NCBI GenBank assembly: GCA_010015745.1
Contig: ML978155.1
Span: 186,001 to 250,000 of the forward strand
From: Setomelanomma holmii
Taxonomy: Eukaryota; Ascomycota; Dothideomycetes; Pleosporales; Phaeosphaeriaceae
DNA: 64,000 nucleotides
Direction: 5' to 3'
Made by a program: the position numbers and the translations under genes. This document shows positions 53,638 to 64,000 of the stretch, in pieces (positions within the stretch are counted from its first letter, which is position 1; the number at the start of each line of letters is the position of its first letter). Below the pieces are notes generated by a model. The model had not been told where the DNA came from. It saw nothing but the letters and a program-made list of their open reading frames with translations, and did no database searches.

Positions 53638-55011
53638 ATGACTCGAGACAAATCGATGCAACGCAGTCCTGAGAGGAAAAGAGAAGTGACTGGTAGGGAT
53701 CAAGGCCACGACGATGAATCTGGGAACGAATACCTCAAGAGAATCGACAGCTACATCGAGCACTTGGCAGCCAATTTGTGGCACTTGAACAAGTACATAC
53801 ACGACAATCCCGAGCTGGCGTTCGAAGAGCACAAAGCACATGATGCCTTAGTACTTCTCATGAAAACCCAAAAAGAATGGAAAATTACACCATCAGCATA
53901 TGGGCTACAAACAGCATGGGTTGCCGTGTATGACAGCTGGAATCCTGGGCCTGTTGTCTCTTTCAATGCCGAGATGGGTGAACATACCTTTGCGTGGCTT
54001 TAAACGAGTGCGCTTCGCTAACAATTAGCAGATGCGCTGCCCAACCTGGGCCATGCGTGTGGTCATAACCTGATAGCTACTGCTTCTATAGCCGCCGGCC
54101 TTGCAACAGCGCAAATGATCGAGCAGTACAACCTACCAGGTAGAGTCATGATCTTCGGCACACCAGGGGAAGAGGGAATTGGAGGCGGCAAGATCCGACT
54201 TCTTGAAGCAGGCGCGTACGACGGTGTTGACGTCTCGCTCATCTCACATCCGGGCATCTTGAACAACAGTCCACGGGTGCGAACGACGGCATTCGCCCGC
54301 ATCGAAGTGGAGTACTTTGGGCGAGCAGCGCACGCAGCCAATAGCCCATGGCTCGGAATCAACGCGCTCGACGCCCTCGTAATCGCGTACAACTCAATTT
54401 CGGTCTTGCGCCAGCAGACAATGCCCACTGATGTGATCGGGATGAGCATAACAAACGGTGGTGCTGCGCCGAACGTCATTCACGCGTACGCTGCTGGTGT
54501 ATGTGTCCTTCGTGCAGCAAGCGCATTAAGACTGCGCGATCTTCAACAAAAGGTCTGTGCCTGTTTCCACGCCGGGGCTGAAGCCACCGGAGCCCAAGTC
54601 GAGATCAAGGTCACTCCAGGCTATGCCGATCATGTGCCAAATCTCGTGCTGGCATCATTGTATACCAAGTACTGGAACTTGTTGCCAGATGTGCCTAGCC
54701 CACCGATACCGCCCGGAGATCAGCGTACGTTCGTCAAGGCGAGTACAGATCAGGGGAACATCAGCTATGCTATGCCGAGTGTGAATGCAAGTTTCGCTAT
54801 ACCGCCAGGTCCGCTGAAGGGACAACCGCATAGTCCTGAGTTTGAGAAGTCATCGGGAACTAGAGAGGCCTTTGAAAGGGCCCTGAGGGTAGGGAAGGCA
54901 TTGGCTGGAACGGCGGTGGACATTCTCAGCAAACCAGGCCTCCTGGAGGAGGTCAAAGCACAATGGAGGAGTGACATGGAAGCTGCTGGAGTGATCGTCC
55001 GGAGGTCTTGA
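53638..55011 (+). CDS. M20 family metallo-amidohydrolase (PM20D2/carboxypeptidase-like)
   Basis: Two exons, 53638-53977 and 54032-55011; the 54-nt intron (GCTAAC branch, TTAGCAG) is in phase 1; 439 residues. The frame is open to 53494, so two earlier Met codons are possible; 53638 is closest to the family start. Metal-site motifs: NAEM-DALPNLGHACGHNLIA across the splice, GTPGEEGIGGGK with catalytic Glu, and FGRAAHAANSPW (dimerisation-domain His). The family hydrolyses amide bonds of N-acyl amino acids, dipeptides or carbamoyl compounds. Cytosolic, no signal peptide. About 200 bases separate it from the divergent CmcJ-like gene, so shared control is likely. Confidence 0.9.
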
Positions 55012-55689
55012 ATGTTGACGCTCAAGCGCATTGGCCGTGTGTGAAAGACTGCGGCATCGACTCATGTGGATAGTAATGGTAACTGAAATCTGGTATGGGT
55101 ATAAAATTTCAATTGCTCTGGCTCGATGTCGAGAAGAAAGTGCAAAGCATGTTACCTGGGTATCGTGATAACATGATTGGATGATGGAATCTTACCGATG
55201 TCGTTCATTCAGCGCCGCCAATTTTGTACACACTGCCACCCTCAGGAATTACCCAAAATAAGCTTTCGTGAGCGGAAGGCAATTCGTGTCAGCCAGGCAT
55301 GTTCCCGTTATTTTGTGATAGGTGCGCAGAAATAGTTTGAAGTAGTGGTTTGCCTGATCGTTGGTGATGTCACACTACAGATCTTCCGAATTGGGCAATG
55401 TCAAAGGCCAAAACAGACAATCCGGCTGTGCTATACCAAATATGGATAGAACAACGGTGGAAGTGTGATGTAGGCGGATGAGGCTGCGAAGGACTTGGGA
55501 GTATGCTGCGACAATGTAAAGGGCGAGGATCTTCATGAGCATGGTATATATCGTGGAGGCACTATTACACGTCGAGAACATTTTCAGCTCATCTCGTCGC
55601 ATCTCAGAACATCACCATCAAGGTCATACAACACTTTCACACTTCTACCAACTGCCTTTTCTGATCAAGATCAGTGCTACTCCGTAAGA
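55012..55689. other. 678-base spacer, no gene seen
   Basis: 3' end of the M20 gene and promoter of the next gene; a GGTATATATCG TATA-like element is near 55542. Confidence 0.45.
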
Positions 55690-56280
55690 ATGGCCGCAAA
55701 CGACTACTCCGCCGCTCATCCACAAACCACCTCGGCCAATGCGCCACAACAATACAAATTCCCAGCAGACTATCGCACGGCGAGCACATCTTACGAACCG
55801 TACCGACGAAGAGCGGCATCAAAGTACCATCCACAATACCCTTTCTCGCTCTCTTCCCAGAATTTTTCAATATCAGCTTCGGCATAAACCTCCAATATAG
55901 CCAGCTCATACGACTCCTCGACAGACCGCGGCTTCCTGCACCCATCCTCTCACAACGGTCCCGTTCTCAAGAAGTCAAAGTCTGAACGTGCAATCAAATT
56001 TGTCGAGAAGCAAGTCAAGAAGCAGATTGATAAGAAACTGCATAGGTCTGGACTTGGAGGTCAAGGTAAGGAGTACCAGGATCAGTTCATTGAAGGGACA
56101 GGCCAGGACTCGAGTGGAAATTCGGGAGGAGAATATGGGTACGGGGACTCGAGTGGCGGGTATGGATTTGACCAATGTAATCTTGGTGATGATAACGGAG
56201 GCAACTTTGATTGGGCGGGAAGTGCTGGGGATGCGAGCGGGTGGTTTGGCGATCTGGATTTGGGTGAATTTGAGGGATAG
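55690..56280 (+). CDS. unrecognised small basic/Gly-rich protein
   Basis: Two exons, 55690-55823 and 55905-56280; an 81-nt intron (GTACCA...AGCCAG) in phase 2; 169 residues. Exon 2 has no Met of its own, so the protein is visible only after splicing. A Tyr/Ser/Ala-rich N-terminus leads to a Lys-rich amphipathic segment (KSKSERAIKFVEKQVKKQID). The tail is rich in Gly, Asp and Tyr (GEYGYGDSSGGYGFDQ) and ends in an acidic DLDLGEFEG. The layout is like small fungal stress proteins with disordered tails; family unknown. The intron acceptor is the weakest point of the model. Confidence 0.65.
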
Positions 56281-56972
56281 AGAAGAGTGCTTCAAGCACG
56301 TTCGGCTAATATCGTTCAGAGAATCCGAAGGAGTAAATATAGTTCGGCATAGATTAGGATATCAAGGGAAGGCGTCATAAACGATTTGACGATAGCACAA
56401 GCACTGTCGGAAATACAAACAAAGACATCAATCTTTAATATGCCAGACCGTGACAATGTATTGTGATTGGCATATTCTGTTTGCCAGATGGAAGAATGAT
56501 GCGAACATGAGCGCAGCATACCAGAGGCTAAGCAGCGAGTGTGGGTAGGTCGGGCGACCAACTCCGCCGCCACCCCACGCCTCGGGCCTGCCCTTTGTGC
56601 GCCAGCTGCAGAGCATCCATCAACCTTAACGTTTTCGTCCATCCTGCCTCCTTCAATCATGCGAATCCTCCGAGGGTAGGAATCCCAGCCTCGGACATGC
56701 TTAGTCTGTCGATACTCAGAATTACCAAAAGGCAACGAATTCGGACATCTCTTCCTTCGCCAGCTGTACTGTAAATCTCGTTCTGTCATAGGTTCTTCTA
56801 TCCTAATGATGAGTTACAAAGGGCGCAATCCGAGGCTACCTGCCTGATCTGGACTGCCACCAAGTTAATTCCGACTTCTCCGATGCCGAACATCACCTTT
56901 TCTTTGCATAGATTTTAGCTATAAAATTAAATCAGTGACCATTACAAGAGATATAATTTCTGCGTAACCGAC
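56281..56972. other. 692-base spacer, no gene seen
   Basis: 3' end of the previous gene and promoter of the GNAT gene (TAGCTATAAAATTAAA about 55 bases before the ATG). Confidence 0.45.
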
Positions 56973-57491
56973 ATGCCTGAAATTAATTCCATCACCATCA
57001 GGTTGCGCGAGCCTGCTGATGTTCCCACGCTTATCGAAATTCTCATCGATGTACACAACCTGACGAAATACCCGGTCGACGGTCCTTCTTCATTCCCAGC
57101 ACGATTCGAATCACCACATGCGCTTATCTCCATGGTCGCATTATATAATGGCGATCTTGCAGGACACGCCGAGCTCCAGCCAGCGACGGTTCTCAACTCT
57201 GCAGTCACGAATTCCTTGACTGCACACGGCCCCATCGAATCTTTTGCAATGCTCTCCTCGTTGTTCGTCGATCCGAAACTTCAGGGTAAAGGAATCGGTA
57301 CCCAGTTGATCGAAAAAGCAACGAAATGGGGCAAGGAAGAATGTAGAAGACTTGCGCTGGTCGTCTTGGAGAAGGACATGGGTGCGATTCGTATGTACGA
57401 AAGGATGGGCTGGGTGCGTGACGTGGAATACTTCTACGAAAACATTCAAGGTGTTCAGTATAGGGCATTCTCGTATCTGGCGCCGCAATGA
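56973..57491 (+). CDS. GNAT-family N-acetyltransferase
   Basis: Single exon, 172 residues. N-terminal strand and helix ITIRLREPADVPTLI; central LFVDPKLQGKGIGTQLIEKA carries the acetyl-CoA pyrophosphate loop (Q/R-x-x-G-x-G/A as QGKGIG). A late helix (DMGAIRMYERMGW) precedes the last strand. All core GNAT elements are present, so it should be active. The acceptor (amine, amino acid or toxin) cannot be told. No targeting signal. Confidence 0.9.
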   Translation: MPEINSITIRLREPADVPTLIEILIDVHNLTKYPVDGPSSFPARFESPHALISMVALYNGDLAGHAELQPATVLNSAVTNSLTAHGPIESFAMLSSLFVDPKLQGKGIGTQLIEKATKWGKEECRRLALVVLEKDMGAIRMYERMGWVRDVEYFYENIQGVQYRAFSYLAPQ

Positions 57492-57947
57492 CAGCATAAG
57501 CCCCTTCACCTTGGACTCTTGGGAAGTGATGGTTAGGAGGCTAGTTTGAGCTGCATGTCTCGACGATGGGCTGGTTACGGATGTGGGCAGCAACAAATGA
57601 CTGGGTTCTTGAGAGATGCTACAAGTGGTTTGTGCGGCAGCCTTAGAGCAATTTCACTTGACTTGGGCTCCAATAGAGCAATGCCTTGCACTGGAATTCC
57701 ATAGCCCCCCACTATGGTTCTGAAGTACCTTGACTCAAGCCTGTTGTAGTGCAGAACGTTTCGAACCAGATTGTTGTCACCTTTCACAGTCGTTCGCCGA
57801 GCTAGCGCTCCTGCCCGAGCATACGAGGCCGCAGCACATGCCCGTTGAGTCAATGCACACTCGGATCCGAGCACGTTGAGGATCGGACCGACTTATCTCA
57901 TAGCAGTGGCACGAAATGGACATATTTCGCCGGACGAGCTTCCCAGA
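57492..57947. other. 456-base spacer before the RRM gene
   Basis: The frame of the RRM gene stays open for about 24 codons upstream of its first ATG (RNGHISPDELPR), so a missed first exon may end in this stretch. Otherwise no gene. Confidence 0.4.
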
Positions 57948-58935
57948 ATGTTATTCGTGGTGGGTTTACCGAAATTTGCAATTGCAGAGGACCTCGAGAC
58001 TTTTTTTTTTTTGAGGAAATTCAGTTTCCATTGTAAGTGCAGCAAGCAGCGTGAAAAGGCGCTTCCATATATCACATATTGCCTCACTAGTCTCCTGAGT
58101 TCAGTAACAGAGACCGAGTTGTCATGTTCTACGACCCGTTCACAGGACACAAAACCAGTGGCTGCCATGTAATCCTCCGAGACGCCAAGCTCACAACAGC
58201 CACGATCGCAGAGCTACAAAACGCAGCTTTGTTCGATCGCAAAATCAAGCTTGAGGCCGTGCCAGTCGAATGGACAACGGATGCCAACAACTCCAACGTG
58301 ATCAATGTCAGAAGTGGTTGGCATGCTACCAAGAGTCGTGACCTGCGGCATGCAACAATACGGAGTTCGCCCGTCCATTACCCAGAGGATCTATTTTCGC
58401 CACAAAGAGAAGGCCGGCGAGTCCGTTTCGACAATATCCTAAACCGAAATTCCTACCGTGGCACTTCTGGACACATATTACAAGATCTCTACATTAGGCT
58501 TCATGACCTCAATGTCTTGGCTGACCAGACCACGGCCAAAAAAATCACGGGTTTGGAAAACGTCCGGATGGATGATGTTTGTGGGTTGTGCACTTTGCCA
58601 CGAAAGAAGAAGCGGACCTAGCACTTAGATTGAATGGCGTCATAATTCTGGGCCACAAGCTCGTTGTATTTCGCTCGAAAATTCCCTTGAAATACACAGT
58701 CTCCTGGGATTCCAGTCGCCCGGCTGATCACAACAAGATGGATCGAGATGGCGACTCGGCAATTGGCACCAAACTTCGAGTACATGCAGGAAGAGCTGTT
58801 CGGGAAATGGATACTTGGTGATCAGGATCGTAAGGTAAGTTCTGCTTCTTTGCTTTCAGCTTAACACTTTGCTATATCCATATGCAGCTTTGGGTGCCGA
58901 CACATTCCTACAGAAAGGGTACCCAAAAACCATAG
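57948..58935 (+). pseudogene. frame-broken RNA-binding (RRM) protein
   Basis: Coding-like pieces in changing frames. (1) From ATG 57948: MLFVVGLPKFAIAEDLET, an RRM strand 1 and helix 1. (2) After a run of 12 T (58001-58012) the sensible frame is EEIQFP, spliced (GTAAGT at 58033 to TAACAG at 58110) to DRVVMFYDPFTGHKTSG and on to GLENVRMDD at about 58576. (3) From there the protein continues one frame over (VVHFATKEEADLALRLNG), finishing a second RRM. (4) Beyond about 58700 the original frame returns (FEYMQEELFGKWILGDQDRK), with a last 53-nt intron at 58835 and a stop at 58933-58935. That is three frame breaks in one gene: either indel errors in the assembly or a decaying gene. Confidence 0.65.
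58001..58012. repeat. 12-T homopolymer inside the RRM gene
   Basis: The flanking frames agree only if the run were 10 or 13 bases long. Confidence 0.85.
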
Positions 58936-59993
58936 TCACTAACACGACCCAAGTCGACCGAACCACGAAAAGCAATATGGTGGGTACGCAATGCAAACGC
59001 AATGGTGGTTCTATGCCTCCTTCACCTTTGTCGCTTGCATCAGATCTCCAGTCTTCGATAACACACACGCATCAAATCAACGCTTTCACAGCGCTGTTAG
59101 CATTATGATCGTGCCGGAAGGGTCATGTCAGCCCTGTAATGCATGGTAACGAATGGGACTACTGACGTAATTACCTCAAGTGACTTCCGATGTCCACCAT
59201 AACCTCCGGCATGTACCGATGGCATATCATTATGTAGTCGGCAAGCTATGCCGACACACAGAGAGATTCGGGAAGAAAGAGCACAGTTGCAAGCAGTTGG
59301 TGTTGCGACAGAACGAAAAGATCGAAACATGAAGGGACAAGAAGCCACGTGGGCACGATCTCGCACCTCCGCAGTCTCCAGAGAATACAATAGACATAGC
59401 TTGTTTCTCAACATGCGCCACAGCGGGTCTGCATGCACGCAAAACATGGCATTCGCTGTTCGAGCGAGCGAGCCACTTCCAGGACACACATGGAATCTCC
59501 CGAGTACGAGAACAACAATATGGCCAAGGATCGATCGATCGTCACATTACGGTACTGCATGCTCTATCAAGAAGACCCTAGCAGACTGTTTAAATGGAAG
59601 ACCTGCTTCGACTACGATTGGGGATAGACTCTCGGGATCGTCTATTTTACTTGTTCCTTGTGTTTCGCTCAATCTCCAATCGGACCACGGCTCGCCGCAA
59701 GCTTCGCATCCGACAGCCTGCTGTACACTCACGTTCGGCCAGTGGCTTCGCCGCCACCATGGTAGCAATCGATCACAACATCACGGTCGGGTTTCTGATC
59801 TGCGATAATGTGTCAACGTAGACTACTCTCCAAATGACGCAACCAGAGGTTCCGCAGCACAGCATTAAAGACCGACGAAAGAGCCACAAGAAAAGTGAGT
59901 GACCTACTCGAAATGGCAGCCATTGATCGAACACTATTTCTTGGAAACGCAACACAGCACCGCTGGTCCAATGCCACCGTTGCAGTCCCGCGT
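58936..59993. other. 1.06-kb spacer, no gene seen
   Basis: Promoter of the decarboxylase gene. The decarboxylase frame is open up to 59895, and an earlier ATG at 59913 is possible. Confidence 0.45.
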
Positions 59994-61201
59994 ATGCTTG
60001 GCAAGATCGCGCTCGAAGAACATGTTGGAACCACTGTTTGGGCAAAGCATGGCATCACTCCTCCGGCCAACGAAATTGCTGGTCTCGGTGCCCAGCCTTT
60101 TACCGGCGTAAGACATGCATCCCCTCTTCATTCCACATGCTGAGAAACTATCCAAGCCCAATGGCGAAGACACGCTCTTCCGCCTCTTCGACATTCCCTC
60201 GCGCCTCGCATCCATGGACAATGCCGGCATATCCTATGTCATCGTTTCCATCGGCGCTCCTGGCATCCAAGGCATCAGCGATACTGCGAACGCCACGAAA
60301 TTCGCGACCGAAATCAATGATGAATTGTACAACACCTATGTCAAATCATACCCATCGCGCTTTGGCTTCTTCGCCACAGTCCCCATGCAAGATCCTCCCG
60401 CTGCAGCCGCCGAACTCGAGTGCGCCGTCACGACGCTCGGTGCCAAAGGCGCCATGATCAACGGGTATACCGAAGTCCTCAACCCTGACACCGGAAGTGT
60501 AGAAATCCAGTATCTCGACGAAGCCCGCCACGAGCCTTTCTGGGCCAAAGTCGCCTCCCTAAATGTTCCGATCTATCTTCACCCACGCGCCCCACCAGTC
60601 TCCCAGCAGCAAATATACAACTACGCCAATGACTCGCGATCGAAGTATCCCAGGCCTCGTAACTGCCGGATTTGGCTTTGGCGTTGAAGTTGCTGTTCAT
60701 ACGCTGAGGCTGATGATGTCGGGTTATTTGATCGGTACCCGGGTATACAGATTATACTGGGGCATGTAGCTGAGGGCTTACCATTCTTGATACATAGAAC
60801 AGATACGCAGATTGCGGCTGATCAGGGACAGTATCTTGCTGGGTACGTCGTCATGGTAGCACGTCCACTCCTACCCACTATACTAACGCCATCATGACAG
60901 TACATCCAAAAATACACATCCACTTCGGTACTACCTCCGCACAAATATCCTCGCCACGCTCTCCGGCGTTCGAAGACTGAGCACACTGCGCTGCACGTTG
61001 GACGAGATGGGTGAGGACAAGGTGATGTGGAGTCTGGACTATCCGTTTCAGAGCGATCAGGATGCTGCGGATTGGTTTGATGGGGTTGAAGGCGTAAGTG
61101 TGGAAGCCAAGAAGAAGATCGGGTGGGGAAATGCGAGGAGGGTGCTTGGCATAGGAGAGGTTGGTGATGGAGGGTGGGTCGATGGAGAGGACTTTTTGTG
61201 A
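59994..61201 (+). pseudogene. dihydroxybenzoate-type decarboxylase (amidohydrolase) with two compensating frame breaks
   Basis: Exons 59994-60107, 60157-60842 and 60901-61201; introns 49 and 58 nt (TACTAAC branch). The ACMSD/2,3-dihydroxybenzoate decarboxylase group is indicated by MLGKIALEEHV (metal Glu), NVPIYLHPRAPP (metal His), HTLRLMMSG, FDRYPGIQIILGH and MWSLDYPF (metal Asp). These non-oxidative enzymes remove CO2 from aromatic acids. Within exon 2 the protein shifts frame at CCC near 60646-60648 (one base too many) and shifts back near 60721-60724 (one too few). As read, the original frame hits TGA at 60685-60687. All metal ligands survive outside the 75-base shifted window. Without the two indels the product would be about 366 residues. 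ATG 59913 would add 27 more. Confidence 0.7.
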
Positions 61202-61442
61202 CAAGTATGCTATCAGGTCGTGCATCGAGCACGGAGAGGTTCCTGAGTCGTGTATCCGAGATGCCTTGCTATGTATGTGTTCAGGGGATATGTGCTATGC
61301 ATGGTCATATGTAACATGAAAGAAACGCCAAACATACCAACCAGATTAAGTAGTCCCATCCTCATTCTGAAATGCGAAGCAAAGAGCCTTCCCAATGCGC
61401 CGACATTATCGTAATCTCCAGTTGTCAGTCATAGCAAAGAAA
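61202..61442. other. short spacer between convergent genes
   Basis: 241 bases, two 3' ends, no gene. Confidence 0.5.
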
Positions 61443-63017
61443 TCAAAACACCCTTCCCAATACTCTTCTGAACAGCCCACCAAAACACCCCGATCTCTTG
61501 TTCCCGTCTTTCAATCCCATTCCCAACACCCTCGCACTCTTTTCCGCCCCCTTTCCCAGCGCCTGCAACTCTTTCTCCTTCTCAAGTTCCATCTCGTTGG
61601 CGCGTCTGACTCGTTCTTTCATCTTGGCGCGCTGTATGCCATCGAATTCCGCCTTTGCTTCTTCGCGTTCCGACTTCCATTTTGTCAGCGACTCGCGCCT
61701 GGGCACGGATTTGTGGTCTGCAAGTGCTGACATGCGAAGTTGAGCTTTGGACGGGGCTTTGGGGTTGGAGGTGGAGTGTAAGTGTGGCCGGGATCGGGAA
61801 TGGGATCGAGAACGGGATCGTGATCGGGATTGAGGCCGGATTTTTGTTGGCGCTGGTTCAACAGGAGACTTGCTTGTAGAAGAAGCTCGTGATCTGTGCG
61901 AGGTGTGTCGGGACCCTTGGGATGCGGCTGACGAACGAACAACGTGCTTGTCAAGATACTGCTGCTGCTGGCTCGAGGGAGGATGCGATGAGAGCGACTT
62001 GAGTCGGATCCTGTGCCCATCACTGTACTCCGCCGGAGGAGTGACTGTATGGTAGGCTTGTGGCAATATGTTACACTGCATACGCGTTGATGGGAAGGAT
62101 GATGTCCGCATCTGTGGCGGCGCTTGTATGTACATTGGCCCAGGAAGCTGGATTGGGTATCCGGTGTGGTAGTGCGATGTTAGAGCTGTGTAGTAACTTT
62201 GCGTAGGTGGAGCGCATCCTGATGGTAGAGGAGGCACGCCCTGTAAAGTGAACGATTGGCTTGAAGAGCTAGAACGAGACCTGCGGACCGAGCTGTCGTA
62301 TGAGGATAAGAAAGAGCTCGAATCGGTGCTTGTCAAATCAGAGGGTGTATGATCGTAGTCGTTGGCCTTGATCTGCGGTGGCGATAGCCGTACATCAAAA
62401 CTTTTCTTGGTATTCAACGGCTTCCTGATCATCGAAGGACTACTTCGAAGTAGCTGCTGTTGGCTTTGATGAGACCTGAGATGAGGCTGACTTGATTTGC
62501 GCCCAGGCCTTGGCGATGTAGCGGGCACGGTGGAGAAACTGCCAATGCTCATGTTCGTATTGGAGTTTTGCCGTCGGACGTTGACGCCCGACAGTGCTTC
62601 CTCAGCTTGTAGCCTGGCTCTTTCCCGCCTCGCATTCCATCCCGATTGTTGTGGTGACGATGGCGCTGCAGACATATCGTTCCGTGCCGGCGAGCGCTGT
62701 GCAGATGCGATGTGTCTCGATGGCACAGGAGGAGATGACCTGGCTTGAATACACGCTGGTCTTACACAGTACTGTGGCAGACTTCGCCTTTTGCTGAGGT
62801 TGGGATCCTTCCGGCCTACTGGCGGAGTTCCAGCATAGCCAGCTTGAGCAATCCGTCCGTTGCCCATGGTCGCTCGGAAATCCGATGAAGCAGTGTCTGC
62901 AGTGGCAAGCTCACTGATGGTTTGGAGCGTTCGTCGCCGTTCTTGCAGGCTTCGTCGGTTTGCGGCCTGTGAGCTGACCACAGTCGGGCCATTTGGGGGC
63001 AGTCTCTGGAGAGGCAT
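61443..63017 (-). CDS. unrecognised Ser/Arg-rich protein with basic coiled tail
   Basis: Single exon, 524 residues from ATG 63017. Mostly disordered: Ser, Pro, Gln and Arg dominate, including an RSRSRSRSHSRSR run at about 400-415. The C-terminal 100 residues are charged and helical (KWKSEREEAKAEFDGIQRAK, ERVRRANEMELEKEKELQAL). It ends in a cluster of aromatic and basic residues (CFGGLFRRVLGRVF) that could touch membranes. The conserved-looking parts are the tail and an N-terminal RRSLQERRRTLQTISEL segment. No domain recognised; could be a scaffold or cytoskeletal/RNA-linked protein. Untranslated exons may lie upstream. Confidence 0.75.
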   Translation of the reverse strand: MPLQRLPPNGPTVVSSQAANRRSLQERRRTLQTISELATADTASSDFRATMGNGRIAQAGYAGTPPVGRKDPNLSKRRSLPQYCVRPACIQARSSPPVPSRHIASAQRSPARNDMSAAPSSPQQSGWNARRERARLQAEEALSGVNVRRQNSNTNMSIGSFSTVPATSPRPGRKSSQPHLRSHQSQQQLLRSSPSMIRKPLNTKKSFDVRLSPPQIKANDYDHTPSDLTSTDSSSFLSSYDSSVRRSRSSSSSQSFTLQGVPPLPSGCAPPTQSYYTALTSHYHTGYPIQLPGPMYIQAPPQMRTSSFPSTRMQCNILPQAYHTVTPPAEYSDGHRIRLKSLSSHPPSSQQQQYLDKHVVRSSAASQGSRHTSHRSRASSTSKSPVEPAPTKIRPQSRSRSRSRSHSRSRPHLHSTSNPKAPSKAQLRMSALADHKSVPRRESLTKWKSEREEAKAEFDGIQRAKMKERVRRANEMELEKEKELQALGKGAEKSARVLGMGLKDGNKRSGCFGGLFRRVLGRVF

Positions 63018-64000
63018 GGTCGGCTTGATCCCTAGGGCTCTTGAGCACTGCTCGTCAAGGACAACTTCTCAGACAAAAAGATGTATTTGGACGTGGGATA
63101 CCTCGAAGCAGAATCTGTCGCTTCAAGAGGTTGGACTGATCTGTGATCGAGCTGAAATAGTAATTCGAGGCGGAACAGTGATGTCAAACTTGTAGTTGAC
63201 CCGACCATACGGCTCCGCTGTGAGTCCCGAGGCACTGAGACGTATCCAGTACCACGGCGAGGACTCAAGGCAAGGGAGTAATTCCAGAGTACACTGTTCC
63301 GGGTCGCGAGGCCCCTTGATTATGAACGAGCTGTAGCTTACCGAAGCAGTGTCATAGCTCAGCTTAGCGGTGGATCTCGGAGCTGAGCTGGAAGCTGTGC
63401 TACGTCCTTGCATATGCTCTGCTCCGGGTCGGATCGCGGACTCACATATTGAGCAGGTTTGTTGGCGTTGCACGACTTGCTTGAAGACGCGTAGAATGAT
63501 GCAAGGCTAATAAGAGATCGGCTGCTCCGCGCATGTTCAAGGAACAAACTGTTCGCGCATCAGTAGACCAAGATGGAAGGACACATCACTTGCGTGGCCA
63601 GCGCGGCTCGATCATCAAAGTTCGGGCACGATGTTTCGCCTTCTCAAACTGGTCCTGCGGATCGTGTTGGCAAGCATTACCTTATCATGCTGAATATGAA
63701 GGGACGAATCGCATATCTTGTGGATGATTGCAACTTCAGGATATATGCCCTCAGTCCGGTTGTGATGTTGTGCTACCTGGTCTCGGGAAAGACATTCGCT
63801 CGGCGACCTTCTCGGGTGAAGATCCGGGACTACACTCTTGAGAAGTGATTGATGCGAAAAGAAAGGGGCCGCAACACTGCCAGGGCAGCGCATGGGAAAT
63901 GTAGGCGAATGCGGGTGCGCCACGAGATCGGATTTGTGTAACGCCCCGACGGAAAATGCCGCCAGAAGCAATCCACCTATTGCTATCATTGATGCTGAAG
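63018..64000. other. window end, upstream region of the RS-rich gene
   Basis: Minus-strand frames at 63473-63123 and 63547-63359 contain splice-like GTGAGT and GTAAGC donors, so they may be 5' untranslated exons of the gene to the left or part of another spliced gene. A minus-strand ATG at 63989 starts a hydrophobic segment (MIAIGGLLLAAFSVGAL) that could be a signal peptide cut by the window edge. None is firm. Confidence 0.3.

Noticed and set aside
50862..55011. Beta-lactam biosynthesis cluster
   Set aside because: IPNS-like and CmcJ-like similarity suggests it at first, but there is no ACV synthetase or acyltransferase, and both families are broad.
60640..60730. Intron explaining the decarboxylase frame shift
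   Set aside because: Only a 9-nt GT...AG unit fits locally; larger introns would delete the conserved metal-binding His segment.

Overview
The window is a gene-dense piece of a filamentous ascomycete nuclear genome (Pezizomycotina, probably a dothideomycete; this placement is inference). The evidence is the intron style: almost all introns inferred here are 44-80 nt, with GTRNGT-like donors, CTRAY or TACTAAC branch sites and CAG/TAG acceptors. The gene content agrees: fungal bifunctional ARG5,6 and TRP5, RMT2, a GPI-anchored Dfg5-type GH76 protein, Zn2Cys6 regulation and a PL4 lyase. I see no rRNA, tRNA, CRISPR array or intact transposon.

Layout. 0-3 kb: the end of a J-domain protein, then a five-exon gene that places a trypsin/V8-like serine protease behind two membrane helices. 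4.5-13 kb: a large unrecognised protein, an NmrA-like reductase, a protein with YPPSG repeats, the arginine methyltransferase RMT2 and an unrecognised gene with an in-frame TAG. 13.7-20.7 kb: housekeeping genes (GH76/Dfg5 cell-wall mannosidase, synaptobrevin, mitochondrial ARG5,6). 23-30 kb: a 1,202-residue F-box-like plus UBA protein and the INO80 subunit Ies2, separated by about 2 kb that contains only weak coding-like fragments. 31-39 kb: a Zn2Cys6 activator, a secreted rhamnogalacturonan lyase and an MFS transporter, which look like a small pectin-utilisation cluster. 39.5-48.9 kb: a Cys-rich small protein, a secreted SMP-30-like propeller, an SPX-SLC13 phosphate transporter, tryptophan synthase and an orphan CxxC protein. 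50.8-55 kb: two non-heme-iron oxygenase-type genes (IPNS-like and CmcJ/AsaB-like) next to an M20 amidohydrolase, which may be a small metabolic cluster. 55.7-61.2 kb: a KSER/Gly-rich protein, a GNAT acetyltransferase, a frame-broken RRM protein and a frame-broken dihydroxybenzoate-type decarboxylase. 61.4-63 kb: an RS-rich protein of unknown function.

How the genes work together. The PL4 lyase, MFS carrier and regulator could form a sense-cleave-import unit. The two oxygenases and the M20 enzyme could modify one small molecule. ARG5,6 and TRP5 each fuse consecutive biosynthetic steps. The most unusual items are the membrane-tethered protease, the two adjacent genes with indel-type frame breaks, and the in-frame TAG gene. 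All exon joins were worked out by hand from splice signals and reading phase; none was tested by computation or RNA data.
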